64,000 nucleotides of DNA from Mesostigma viride (GCA_009746045.1 RPFO01000065.1:6094124-6158123); one strand, 5' to 3'. Counted from the stretch's first letter, positions 12,619-22,411 are shown. Notes: generated from the letters alone by a model not told the origin. Numbers and translations are program-made.

Positions 12619-14870
12619 TGTTGAGGACTATGCTAAAGACGGAAGGAAGGAAGGAAGGAAGGAAGGAAGGAAGGAAGGAAGGAAGGAAGGAAGGAAGGAA
12701 GGAAGGAAGGAAGGAAGGAAGGAAGGAAGGAAGGAAGGAAGGAAGGAAGGAAGGAAGGAAGGAAGGAAGGAAGGAAGGAAGGAAGGAAGGAAGGAAGGAA
12801 GGAAGGAAGGAAGGAAGGAAGGAAGGAAGGAAGGAAGGAAGGAAGGAAGGAAGGAAGGAAGGAAGGAAGGAAGGAAGGAAGGAAGGAAGGAAGGAAGGAA
12901 GGAAGGAAGGAAGGAAGGAAGGAAGGAAGGAAGGAAGGAAGGAAGGAAGGAAGGAAGGAAGGAAGGAAGGAAGGAAGGAAGGAAGGAAGGAAGGAAGGAA
13001 GGAAGGAAGGAAGGAAGGAAGGAAGGAAGGAAGGAAGGAAGGAAGGAAGGAAGGAAGGAAGACACTATAATCAAACGTAACCAATATATTTATTTGAATC
13101 AGTTTATTTATGTACAGTATTAGAGTAAACTAATAAATATTACTTTATTAGCTAAAATATAAGAGTAGTAGTAATAGTGAAAATATAAAATTACCCTACA
13201 TACTGCTAGACGAAAAAAATGCTGGAGGTGAGGTTGGCATACGTACAATATTTTCAGATGAGTGGTACACAGTCTGAATGTACGTAATAATGTAATAAAA
13301 TAATAATGCACATATAATTATAACATGAAGGCGGACATGCCTGGAAATAGACGTCCACGTCGGGATGGTAGCTGTCCTTCTCTGAAGCCATGACGTTCCC
13401 TGCGCCGCCGAAGATCACTGCGGGGCGTGGCTGCATGACGGGTGAGTGTGGGCCCTTCCCTGCGCTGTAGGGGATGATGAATGTGCACCAGCGTTTGTCC
13501 GATGCTGAACCCGCCTGGCCTGCCACCCACACCTCCTTTTTCCCCTTCTCGTCCCACGTCTCTCTCGCAGGGTTGTTGAAAGTTGCGGGAGTTTCATCGA
13601 AGCACCATCTGAGCCACGATGGGAAGTTGCCCCACAACTCGTCGAATTCGTTGACCGGATGGTCCGCGCTGCCCTTGTGAGGCATGGACACGAGGTAGCC
13701 TTGCACCCTCTCGACGAACCCTTGCATGGTCGCCATCTTCTCCTCAGCTGAGCGTGCCTGGGACTTCACATTGGTGCGAAGGCGGGTTGTGAAGCCGTGC
13801 CTGAGCCGAAACTTGGTCAAGAAGCCGTCGCTGCACACGAAAATTTTCGCGTTCTCAGGGTGAAGCTTGCGCATGGACTTGAACATCATGTTCTGCACAA
13901 CATGCATTGCACAAACAAATATTAAAACAGGACAAGAAGAACATTTTAGGCAGCAAAAAAGGTTTCTTTGGTGCAGGTAGCTGCTTAAGCCCAACTGATT
14001 ATCTCGTGACACTGCCCTGCATCATGAGCAATATCTTTCAAATAAAGGGGGGGCAGCTGGGATATCGCCAAGAAATGAGCAAGACTGCTAGTTTCCAACC
14101 CTTACATAATTCATGATCACCCGTTGCTGGGTGGTTACGCTGCATCATTTGGCTGCATGCAACGAAGAAGACCATTACATACTTTCGGCTCTTCCACGTC
14201 AAATACTCACGGGGCCGGGCTGCATGCATACTCATGAAACAATCGAAACTCAGCAAACTAGTGCGACATGTACAAAATGCAGCAGGAAAAATACCGACAA
14301 TTATGATGGAAATAAACTTACGCGCACAAGCGCGCGGTTGACCATGTACCCCTTGCTCCGATACTCGCGAATCTCAGTGGCCACCTCTTTCTCCACCAAG
14401 GGAAACTTGGCCGTAGTCGGGTTTCTGACACGACTTGGGCACTTCTTCCCCGCTAGCTTGGGGTTGTCTGCTGCAGCCTTGATGGCCGCCTCCTCTGTGA
14501 GCATGCGGCTGAAGGTTGAAATCGGGATGGGGGGGTCGCTAGTTTTGCAGAATTGGCGCTGCGACAATCCGCTCTCGTGAAAGGCGTCCAGAATCTTCCG
14601 CTTGGTGCGCATATCCCTGAACGTAATTTCATCTCGCGGCGCACGGCTTACTTTTTCGCCCTTGTCAGCTGGTTTGTCGGAGTTTACCAGCCCCGCTTCT
14701 GATGCCGTGGTTAGCCCTGCCTGTCGTAGTTGCTTTTCCCTCGTCCTCGGTGACATGCGGCACAAGAAAGCTTGCAGGTCCAGACCTGCGGGGGCCGCAT
14801 CACCCGAGCCGCCGACAGCTGGCCCTGCGGATGATGGACTGCACTCCGGCTCGCCTGAGCCGCTCGCCAT
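9826..14870 (-). CDS. Pogo/Tigger-type transposase, six exons, about 785 aa, apparently intact
   Basis: Exons read from the sequence on the minus strand are 14870-14322, 13892-13341, 12048-11750, 11498-11252, 11021-10803 and 10317-9826. All phases agree and there is no internal stop (2,358 nt). Exon 1 has a psq/CENP-B-like helix-turn-helix (KILDAFHESGLSQRQFCK, about residues 87-104). A second CENP-B/Tc5-type HTH spans exons 1-2 (EIREYRSKGYMVNRALVR to FLTKFRLRHGF). The DDE_1 catalytic aspartates are in CFDETP (about residue 282), LFLDN (about 404) and WQPGD (about 440), giving a D-35-D spacing typical of pogo. The tail is Glu-rich and Lys-rich (KKKKKTKR), likely nuclear targeting. It would bind the element ends, cut and rejoin at TA. 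Intron 2 starts with GC instead of GT. An open frame at 9829-9431 downstream may be an alternative end. Confidence 0.85.
12421..12612 (+). repeat. (CATA)n tetranucleotide microsatellite in transposase intron 2
   Basis: About 48 near-perfect copies of a CATA unit, preceded by a short (AAAC)n run. It lies inside the GC-AG intron (13340-12049) of the transposase gene. The long periodic ORFs across it are repeat artefacts. Confidence 0.97.
12642..13061 (+). repeat. (GGAA)n tetranucleotide microsatellite, about 105 copies, in transposase intron 2
   Basis: A pure GGAA purine tract of about 420 bp, all purines on the plus strand and so all pyrimidines (TTCC) on the transcribed-sense minus strand. 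It follows the CATA array after a 29-bp spacer. No interruption is seen. Confidence 0.97.
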
Positions 14871-15799
14871 AGCGGCTCACCGTATATAGTTAGAGTCCTC
14901 AGACCACGGATGCAGTCACGTGTTCAATAATTAGTTAATTGATCATTAACTGATGCACTCTCTAACAAAAGTCACGTGCCACGTACTGTACGTAGCCAGC
15001 GTGTGCCTCTCTCACCTCCTCTCACCTCCTTACAGTATACCATGTTAATTACGCCGGCAGAAGGGGAATTCATAAGGTGGGGCGCCTACAGTGCCACGTG
15101 TACTGATGTACGGTTATTGTGGATGCGACAGCCCACCGACCAACACAGCAAGGTGGGCCACCTGTTCCACGTACTCAGATTTTGGAAGAGCCAGTCCCAC
15201 CAACGCAGCAACTCAACGCAGCAAGGTGGGGCACCTGTTCCACGTACTCAGATTTTGGATGGGGACTGTTCCACCTACGCAGCAAGGTGGGGCACCTGTT
15301 CCTCGTACTCAGATTTTGGATGGGACTGTTCCACCTACGCAGCAAGGTGGGCCACATGTTCCACGTACTCGGATTTTGGATGGGACTGTCCCACCTACGC
15401 GGCAAGGTGGGGCACCTGTTCCACGTACTCAGATTGTGGTTGAGACCGTCCCACAGGCGCATACAGCCCACTTCCACGGCTACGTGGTACGCGAACCGTC
15501 CCACTTTCACGGCTAAGTGGTACGCGAACCGTCCCACTTTCACGGCTACGTAGTACGCAAACGTCCCACTTCCACGTGGTGTGGGAACAGCCCACGTACC
15601 CGTGAGGCGGTGTACTGTACTGTGTACATGTACACACAAGTGGTCACATATCACTACCAAGACCTATATTTCACTACACCGCACATACGTATTGTATATA
15701 ATTCGACGTGGCTTTATTATCAAGTATCGTTAACTGCATAAATACTTACACTACGTGAGCAGCTAGCGGTACATATAGCTTGTTTTTCTTCTTGAAACG
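14871..15799 (+). promoter_or_regulatory. Divergent promoter region of the pogo element with 60-bp and 33-bp tandem repeats
   Basis: This lies between the transposase start (14870, minus) and the acidic ORF start (15800, plus). About five copies of a 60-bp unit occupy 15130-15445; each carries a GGTGGG(G/C)CAC and a GTTCCACCTACG-type motif. Three copies of a 33-bp unit with CCCACTT(C/T)CACGGCTA follow at about 15468-15570. A TATATA at 15695-15700 lies about 100 bp before the plus-strand ATG. The motifs relate to the end arrays of the same element, suggesting autoregulation of both genes by the transposase; this is inference. Confidence 0.6.
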
Positions 15800-16321
15800 A
15801 TGGATAAAGCGCTTCATCATGGTTCAGAGGCAGATTCGGAGGCTGCTTATGAGGCAGCTTCCGGGGCCTCTACACCGGTGAAGGTCCAGCCCAGCGTTGA
15901 TGTTGATGATGAGTTGAACTCCACCCCAGACCTAGCGTCCTCTACAAATGATGAGGACATAAGTACCAAGGCATCGCCTTCAGGTCTTACAGTGATCCAG
16001 GAAGAACAACCAGCTTCTGCATCCTTGGCTTCTGAGACTCACAACCGGCAAGGGAATGAAGCGGAGGCCGTTTTGGCAAGAACAGATTCCGGGGGGTCTT
16101 CAGATTCCGGGGATTCGGAGAAGTTTTGGAAGCTGGTGCGCACCCAGAAAGGCATTCTCTTACCGACCAAGAAGCCGGGGCAGTTTCTACACGTCGCAGC
16201 TGGTTCAAGCTCTGAGCCCAGCGATTCAAGTTCTGAGGATAATGAAGGGAATTCCAGTGACGAAGAGTGGTCCGTGGACGTCAGCTCTGGTCAACCCGAT
16301 GTCGGTTCTTTGCAAATATGA
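15800..16321 (+). CDS. Small acidic Ser/Glu/Asp-rich protein (173 aa), second gene of the pogo element
   Basis: A single open frame runs from the ATG at 15800 to the TGA at 16319-16321. It lies wholly within the pogo element and is divergent from the transposase across the repeat array. The protein is strongly acidic, with Ser/Asp/Glu clusters such as SSEPSDSSSEDNEG near the C-terminus and a short basic-aromatic patch (FWKLVRTQKGILLPTKK) in the middle. I see no catalytic motif, zinc finger or membrane span. It is not recognised as a family. Possible roles are an accessory protein or regulator of the transposase, or a captured host fragment. ORF length and composition support real coding only moderately. 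Confidence 0.5.
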   Translation: MDKALHHGSEADSEAAYEAASGASTPVKVQPSVDVDDELNSTPDLASSTNDEDISTKASPSGLTVIQEEQPASASLASETHNRQGNEAEAVLARTDSGGSSDSGDSEKFWKLVRTQKGILLPTKKPGQFLHVAAGSSSEPSDSSSEDNEGNSSDEEWSVDVSSGQPDVGSLQI

Positions 16322-17159
16322 CTGAACATAGGTGCGTGATTCAGAATCCTTCCAATCACGAATCCCGTTGCTGGGTTCCCCATGATGGCCATTGTGCTGA
16401 TGCTTAAAGGGTTTTCGCATGAGTAAATGTGAGGCCATGTGCATTATAACCGCGTTGTTCAGTTTGGGGTAATTCCAAGTGTGGGCACAAAGTTTGTGCA
16501 TTCATTCATTGTGTTCATGTAGTTCTGTTTTGTGCAACCATGCACTACATGCAGGCTGCAGGCTAGGCGTATTGTGTTGATGGACAGTTTTTTGCAAGCA
16601 CGATCGAATGCGAGGCCTTGTGAATTTTAATGCCTGCGTGGACGTCATAGGCAATCATGCATACATGGGCGTGTGCATAGTAAAAATGCTGTCAATTTTC
16701 ACAACCATACACGTGCAGGCACACACATGGCCGTGTGGATGATGTGAAATTTTTTGCCACCATGTATATGCATGGCCATGAGGTGCGGCATGGTTATTCA
16801 TGATTCCTTACTTGAAAATCTGGCACCCTTTTTACACCATTACAACAACCATGGGTGCATTCTCTTGCCCACATCTTGCTAGCACGGTAATTGTTTGAGT
16901 CAATCTTTTATGATCCTAATCCAAAGCTTCCGAGTTATGACGTGGTTGTACATGTGCATCACTTGGATTATGGCGATTGCAGACCCAGTCATCAAGTTTC
17001 GCATGTACGAGCGCTTGGCTGACCTGGAGCCTGTTGTCTTGTACATGATTGCCCGAATTCTCCCGATTTCTGGCCTGCGCAGGTTGTCTCCTTGATGACG
17101 GCGGTGGCGACTGCACCACGATGTCATTTCTTATCGTGGTGTTGTTATGTTGTTGTTAT
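16322..17159 (+). other. Pogo element, noncoding; includes a dispersed about 40-bp repeat at 17057-17096
   Basis: No gene is supported. The stretch at about 17057-17096 shares ATTCTCCCGATTTCTGGCCT and the following bases with 38857-38897 and 45210-45247, the latter inside a SINE-like insert. Confidence 0.5.
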
Positions 17160-17227
17160 ATGGTGGGGGTGGGGGTGGGGGTGGGGGTGGGGGTGGGGGT
17201 GGGGGTGGGGGGGGGGGGGGGGGGGGT

Positions 17228-17274
<47 letters not shown>

Positions 17275-17450
17275 GGTGGGGTGGGGGGGGGGGGGGGGGG
17301 GGGGTGGGGGTGGGGGTGGGGGGTGGGAAGTGGGGTGAAGTGGGGTGAAGTGGGGTGAAGTGGGGTGAAGTGGGGTGAAGTGGGGTAAAGTGGGGTGAAG
17401 TGGGGTGAAGTGGGGTGAAGTGGGGTGAAGTGCGGTGAAGTGGGGTGGGG
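17160..17450 (+). repeat. G-rich array: (GGGGGT)n, long G runs, then a 10-bp GTGGGGTGAA tandem repeat
   Basis: 17162-17330 is GGGGGT units passing into nearly pure G. 17328-17442 is about 11 copies of GTGGGGTGAA with two single-base variants. It is strongly G-quadruplex-prone on the plus strand. Long Gly- or Pro-rich ORFs here are artefacts. Confidence 0.95.
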
Positions 17451-17699
17451 GTGGGGGTTTCTAACCCCACCCCCATGCACCATATAACAATAACAATGTT
17501 GTCATACAAATCTGCAAGAACTACCATATTTGCACTTGATTGATTTAATTTCCAGCGTATTATCGGTTGCACACAGATCAAGTGTCCCTACGCCATGAGC
17601 AAACGTGCAGAATAGGTAGCATGCCCCATAGGAGTAATAGGGACATGTATGTATAACATATGTAGGAGTATGACACATAGAGCCCATATGTGCGTAGCC

Positions 17700-17940
17700 A
17701 CTACATTCAGGAAGGTGGGACACATAGAAATATACAGTTAGGTGGGACACAGCTTCAAGTTCGGGTAGGTGAGACAGACCTGTATCACAAATGCCGGTAG
17801 GTGGGACACCATGTTTTTCCAAATTCAACAAGGTGGGACATAATTTCAGTTAGGTGGGACACCTGAACATGTCCCGCTTTGCTGAATTTGTCCCACCTAC
17901 CGGAGTTGGAACACTGTTCCACCTACGTGAGCTGCCCCTG
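17700..17940 (+). repeat. Right subterminal array of GGTGGGACA-type motifs plus terminal inverted repeat
   Basis: Forward AGGTGGGACA-type copies occur at about 17713, 17739, 17765, 17797, 17829 and 17852. Inverted copies at about 17889 and 17914 are followed by the 22-bp TIR ending at 17940. It mirrors the left array and completes the element. Confidence 0.8.
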
Positions 17941-17942
17941 TA

Positions 17943-18232
17943 CCTTCCATGTCTCCCTGGAGCCTCGATCCCGAGTGGAAGAGGTCCCACCGGAGCCCCA
18001 CTTCTTGGTCTCCTTGGAGCCTCGTCACCGGCCTGCCCAGGCCGGATCGTCGATGTCACGTCCTGCGGAGGGACCCAGCAGACCCACCCCCACCTCGGAT
18101 CGACACTCGCACCTTCCCGCGGAGGGACCGTGCTTACCTAGTACCGTACGGAATGCCGCGGAGGGTCCTAGCGTGGCGGGTGTCATGGTGCCGGCGGAAC
18201 CCGTGGTTACCCTTGAGACGCTCGTGGCAGCG
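17943..18232 (+). pseudogene. Gypsy ORF3, middle piece between the two nested transposons
   Basis: This continues the ORF3 frame once the pogo element and one TA are removed. 97 codons remain open. The protein is Pro/Arg/Glu/Ser-rich with repeated VSLEPR and RPAEGP words, matching the composition of the end of the first piece. It ends at the GCG codon 18230-18232, which is duplicated at 26670-26672 on the far side of the second transposon. Confidence 0.6.
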
Positions 18233-18264
18233 CCCTACCAGCCATTAAGAATGTACTCCAGCAC

Positions 18265-19130
18265 GCAAAATGTACTTCGTACCGAAGTTTGTCTTTTTAT
18301 GCTGAAAATTGTCATGCATGATGTTTGCAACCAAAATAGACCTCGTACAAAGTTTGGTATCGATCGGACGTCATCTTGGTGACATTTGCTAGCAATAAAG
18401 GTACATTTTTGTCATTTTTTGTTAAATTAAATAGTAATAAATAGGAAACAGTACTAAATCACGTCAAACCATCATGGATATTTGCAAGCAACCTAATTAC
18501 CACTAGAATAGACCATGCACAAAGTTTGGGGTCAATCTGAACTCAAAATAGTGACGTTTGCTAGCATAAATACTGCATTTTTTGCCATTTTCAAGCATTT
18601 TGCTCAGTGTAAGCTACTAAACAATATCAAACTACGTCATAAAGCTATGAAATATTGGAAGCAACCTAAACACCACTAGATTAGACCATGGGCTAAGTTT
18701 GGGCTCAGTCTGACGTCAAAATAGTGACGTTTGCTAGCATAAATGGTGCATTTTTTGCCATTTTCAAGCATTTTGCTCAGTGTAAGCTACTAAACAATAT
18801 CAAACTATGTCAGAAAGCTATGAAATGTTGGAAGCAACCTAACACCCACTAGATTAGACCATGGGCCAAGTTTGGGCCCAGTTTTGATCTCAAAATAGTG
18901 ACGTTTGCTAGCATAAATGGTGCAATTTTTGCCTTTTTCAAGCATTTTGGTAAGTATCCTCAAACTATGTCAGAAAACTGTGAATTGTTGTAAATAACCT
19001 GTTTGCCACTACATTAGACCATCCTCAACTTGTAAGGTCAGGCATAGGTAAAGGTAGTGACATTTGCTAGCACTATATACAAGCATATTATGCCTCTTTT
19101 CGCATATACACATCAAAAATAACAAGACAT
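18265..19130 (+). repeat. Subterminal tandem repeat of about 173 bp, about five degenerate copies
   Basis: A GTGACRTTTGCTAGCA anchor recurs at 18379, 18551, 18724, 18898 and 19057, giving spacings of 172, 173, 174 and 159. Each unit also has ACTAGA(A/T)TAGACCATG and AGTTTGGG words. The two middle copies are the closest. No coding potential is seen. Confidence 0.9.
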
Positions 19131-19717
19131 CATCATATCATGGCCTTAATACAAGGTGTGCAAATGCAAATCACACCAGATCGGATGACCAATGATGGGT
19201 GGCTGCATGCCATCACATCTACCAGGCTGCAGGGTGAGAGGCCACATCGCTACAAGACAGGAATCCTCGCAATTGCACAACACCGCTAGTACACTGTGCA
19301 CATACCCCAAGAGGATTTGGCTACAAGCCATAAAAGTTTGGCCATGCTAACACATTCTTCATCCAAGCAAAATGCAGCCTCTCCAAACTCAACTCGTTGA
19401 TTTAAATTCAGCTAGGCCAGGCGTGCATGCTCTACTTGCCGACAACCATGAGTAAACTTGTCTACCACTTCATTCCATGCGCCGGTAGATGGCACCGTCT
19501 CATCTACCAGTCATCCCCGGCTCCCATTCCGCATCCTCCTCTCCCTCTCCCTCTCCCTCTTCCTCCTCCCCCTCCCCTCCCATTCTCCCTCCCCCTCTCC
19601 CTCCTCCTCCCCTCCTCCTCCCCCTCTTTCTCCCCCTCTTTCTCTCCCTCTTCCTCCTCCTCCCCGCCTTCACTGTCACTGTGCACAGCAGGGACGGCAT
19701 CGTCTATGTGGGTGCCA
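19131..19717 (+). other. Second transposon spacer with CT/CCT-rich tract (19520-19675)
   Basis: No gene is supported. 19520-19675 is a CCTCTC/CCTCCT pyrimidine tract. The remainder is unique-looking. Confidence 0.5.
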
Positions 19718-20911
19718 TCACCTGCGTTCACGGTGCCAGCCTAGCTCCTGTGGAAAGAAGCGAGCGCGGCCAAATGCCTCGACTGGGTGTGGGCAGCCGC
19801 ACACGAACTGCGTCACCTCCGCCAGGGCATGATAGTCCTCATACTGCCCATCAGCCCACATCGCCTTGATGAGCAGGTGACCTCCCCTTTCCTGAACCTT
19901 AGTGACCCAGCCATGGAAGCGCTCCCTCTTCCTCGCTATCCCCGGAAACAGGGCACACAGGCGCATCCCGATAAGCGCACGTGCTCCATGCTCGGCAAAG
20001 TAGGCATTGCAGTCATCCTTTGCTGCTGCCCTGGCGGCGGTGGCAGTCTTGTAATGCTCAAAGTCAATCTGCGGGTGCTCTTTCAACGCCGCCACCGTGG
20101 CAGCTGACAGTTTGCCGGTACTGATCAGCTCAGGCTGGTGCACCTCTGCCGTACCGCCCACTGTCCAGTGCTGCAGGTGTACATCAGAAATGGGGACCGT
20201 CATCCCTGCGCTGCCGCCACCTAATGTCACTCTAGAAAACTGGCCCGTCCACGACGGTGCGTAGTAAGGAGAGGCGACAATGCTGTCACGCTCCGTGCGA
20301 TCGCCTTCCAGATCAAGGACCTTCACCAGCATGTGTGGTGCCCACGGCATTCCCTGCCCGCAGGTGACGGCTGGCCGCTTAACAACGAGTAGGTCGCTGC
20401 GTCGTATGAGGCTTCCATTCACCTTGAAGGTGTGCCTGCCGGAAATCAGTGTGCGCAAAGCGGGCGTTGCCGTTGATGTGCTCCCTCGCGCAGCGGGCGC
20501 ACATGCGCGGTTGATCTGCGCTTGAATCTCGCGGGCAGGGCAAGCGACGTGTGAGATTACTTGTTTTATGGGCAGCCTCAGTGCTCGTGTTGCCCGCGCA
20601 ACCGACTGGTCGCCTGCAGATCGCAGCGGTAAGGGTACCGCCTTGTTCGCTTGCAGTTCACGCTTCTCTTTGAGCTTTTGCTCCATGATGTCGAACAGAT
20701 TCTCGTTGTTGGCACGCACATCCTCCACGGACTTTGGCACCTGCTCAATCCATCCGTCCAGCAACTGCTGCTTCTCAGCGGCGACGATGTCAGGAAAAAG
20801 GCTGTGAAGGCTAGCGCAGGTACATCTCCTGGCACCGCCCTCGTCCCATTCAAAAAGCGGCACTAGACCAGGACTTCCTTTGGGGCCTTGCCACGCTCTA
20901 TGAGGAGGCAC
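19718..20911 (-). CDS. Unrecognised ORF of the second transposon (about 370-397 aa)
   Basis: A long open frame on the minus strand. Its 5' end overlaps the end of the next ORF upstream by about 49 bp, so the true start is uncertain and may lie at a splice acceptor near 20880. The sequence looks like real protein. It has a basic/acidic helical segment (FDIMEQKLKEKRELQ), a middle domain with HTFKVNGSLIRRSDLLVVKRP and HMLVKVLDLEGD, and a C-terminal GWVTKVQERGGHLLIKAMWADGQYEDY segment that could fold as a small Tudor/chromo-like barrel. I find no DDE triad and assign no function. It is transcribed in the same direction as the two ORFs to its right, and one spliced gene is possible. Confidence 0.5.
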   Translation of the reverse strand: MPPHRAWQGPKGSPGLVPLFEWDEGGARRCTCASLHSLFPDIVAAEKQQLLDGWIEQVPKSVEDVRANNENLFDIMEQKLKEKRELQANKAVPLPLRSAGDQSVARATRALRLPIKQVISHVACPAREIQAQINRACAPAARGSTSTATPALRTLISGRHTFKVNGSLIRRSDLLVVKRPAVTCGQGMPWAPHMLVKVLDLEGDRTERDSIVASPYYAPSWTGQFSRVTLGGGSAGMTVPISDVHLQHWTVGGTAEVHQPELISTGKLSAATVAALKEHPQIDFEHYKTATAARAAAKDDCNAYFAEHGARALIGMRLCALFPGIARKRERFHGWVTKVQERGGHLLIKAMWADGQYEDYHALAEVTQFVCGCPHPVEAFGRARFFPQELGWHRERR

Positions 20912-21432
20912 CCATAGACAGGATCTCCCTGCGGGGTGTACCCAATGGGCGTGACCCCGTCACAAGCCTCGCCATTAGGCCCTGTGGGCTGCCACTTGTT
21001 CACCGGTGCATTTACCAACGTCTCCGATGCGGCTAGGCGCCAGCGGACATACACGGTCATATCCGGGCCCCAAAACACTTCGAGATCGAACACCTTCGAA
21101 GAGCGGTGCCTCTCCCTCTCGGCTTCGGTTGCTGGCTCATCATCCAAGTCGGCGGTGGCGCCCGCGCCCGCACCCGCGCCGGCGCCTGCGCCCCCACCCC
21201 CGCCCGCGCCCGCGCGCGCGCCTTGGGTGGCGCCCGCGCCCGCACCCGCGCCGGCGCCTGCGCCCCCGCCCCCGCCCCCGCCTGGGCCCGCGCCCGCGCC
21301 CGCGTCTTGGGTGGCGCCCGCGCCCGCACCCGCGCCTTCTCCCCCGCCCCCGCCCCCGCCCGCGCCCCGCCCGCGCCATGGGTGTGGCCCGCGGCTGGCT
21401 TCTTCGGAAATGCGTCCATCGATATCACCCAC
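20863..21432 (-). CDS. Unrecognised ORF of the second transposon with Gly/Ala-rich repeat (189 aa)
   Basis: The open frame ends in a stop at 20863-20865. The first half is Gly/Ala-rich, encoded by GCGCCC-type repeats at about 21155-21375 that are open in several frames. The second half looks like genuine coding sequence, with VFDLEVFWGPDMTVYVRWRL and PQGDPVYGCLLIERGK. It may be an exon of a larger gene with 21905-22411 and 19718-20911. A short coherent stretch at about 21760-21900 (minus), reading KLITFDDVLAGLGIAFEHYF, probably belongs to the same gene. No family is recognised. Confidence 0.45.
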   Translation of the reverse strand: MGDIDGRISEEASRGPHPWRGRGAGGGGGGGEGAGAGAGATQDAGAGAGPGGGGGGGAGAGAGAGAGATQGARAGAGGGGGAGAGAGAGAGATADLDDEPATEAERERHRSSKVFDLEVFWGPDMTVYVRWRLAASETLVNAPVNKWQPTGPNGEACDGVTPIGYTPQGDPVYGCLLIERGKAPKEVLV

Positions 21433-21904
21433 CGGCCGTCAGCGGTGGATGCACCCTTTCGGCCACGTTGTGACATCAAGCGCGGCGTCCCCAATAGAAC
21501 AGTCATGCAATATGAATAATCATTAGTATCAACGATGCGTTCATGCAGGCGTGAACTGTGAAATACAACAAGCATGCAACAACGACTCCAGCACACTTAG
21601 TAAATACTGCTCATAATATCTGTGGCACATGCAACATGGTTAAAACACACATGGATGACCTGTATGGCTGCACATGAACTGTCCACCTAGAGAAGACTAG
21701 AAATTCAGCATGATATCAAGAGCCATCCACACAAATATATGTCTTACCGCAGCTTAGGGCTTCTTCGGGTTGAGTTGGCGAATCGAGCTTGTTGAGCCCT
21801 GCTCGAAGTAATGCTCAAATGCGATGCCCAGGCCCGCCAGCACATCATCAAATGTGATTAGTTTCACAGGTGGTCCGAAGAGTTCCAAACGTGGTTGCTA
21901 ATTT

Positions 21905-22411
21905 TCAGGCAGTGCCTGAAGGCCGCCTCGAAAGTGAAACGCGAAAGTGAAAAGGGGTCACAAACCCTATGTTCATATCCTTGACTCCCCCGTCGAGAAC
22001 GAACCGAAAACCAGCGCCATGAACGAACTTGTGACGAGTAGATGACGACATCGTGGTTATGGCGTCGTACCCCCCCTGGTGCAGCTGCTGCTTTATCGCC
22101 GCCTTCCTGTCCTCTTGCTTCCGCCCGGGCGAAAACCAGGCGCTTCGCAATGCCTGGAGATGTGATATTCTAATGGGCTTCATGCACTCGTGGCCGCACT
22201 TACAGTCGAACGTCTCGTCGGTCACTAGGCTGCCGGCATGGGTGCTGCCGCTTAGCACTATGGCTGCGAACTTGCGCTTCCCATGGTGTCCCATCACCAT
22301 GATAGCGAAAGCCAGGAAGCAGATAGCCACGATTATGTCCCAGCAAAGCCATAGCACACCTTCCGTTTCGACCGCCATGTCGGCCACTAGTCCGGATAGC
22401 TCAATGTGCAC
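21905..22411 (-). CDS. Unrecognised ORF of the second transposon with CxCGxxC motif (up to 168 aa)
   Basis: It starts at the ATG at 22411. It has a hydrophobic stretch (about residues 18-42, IIVAICFLAFAIMVM) and then a CKCGHEC motif followed by a helical RSAWFSPGRKQEDRKAAIKQQL segment. A Cys-rich motif followed by such a helix is common in N-terminal parts of transposon proteins. The last residues may be intronic. The first 25 codons and upstream region are duplicated as an inverted copy at 22656-22952, so the plus strand also encodes the same N-terminus (from 22879). No function is assigned. Confidence 0.45.
   Translation of the reverse strand: MHIELSGLVADMAVETEGVLWLCWDIIVAICFLAFAIMVMGHHGKRKFAAIVLSGSTHAGSLVTDETFDCKCGHECMKPIRISHLQALRSAWFSPGRKQEDRKAAIKQQLHQGGYDAITTMSSSTRHKFVHGAGFRFVLDGGVKDMNIGFVTPFHFRVSLSRRPSGTA

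Larger units (their letters stand above)
8327..17940 (-). mobile_element. Complete pogo/Tigger-like DNA transposon (9,614 bp) inserted in Gypsy ORF3
   Basis: The ends are 22-bp perfect terminal inverted repeats beginning CAGGGGCAGCTCACGTAGGT, at 8327-8348 and 17919-17940. Each is flanked by TA (8325-8326 and 17941-17942), the Tc1/mariner/pogo target duplication. It encodes a pogo-type transposase on the minus strand and a divergent small acidic ORF on the plus strand. Deleting 8327-17942 joins the ORF3 frame exactly (codon CCT, then A+CC). The element carries GGTGGGACA-type arrays just inside both ends and between its two genes. Its length is large for pogo because of microsatellites in intron 2 and G-rich arrays at the right. 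Confidence 0.92.

Noticed and set aside
12361-13084. Tyr/Cys/Val, Lys-Glu-Gly-Arg and Phe-Leu-Pro-Ser repeat proteins
   Set aside because: Tetranucleotide arrays are open in several frames by periodicity alone.
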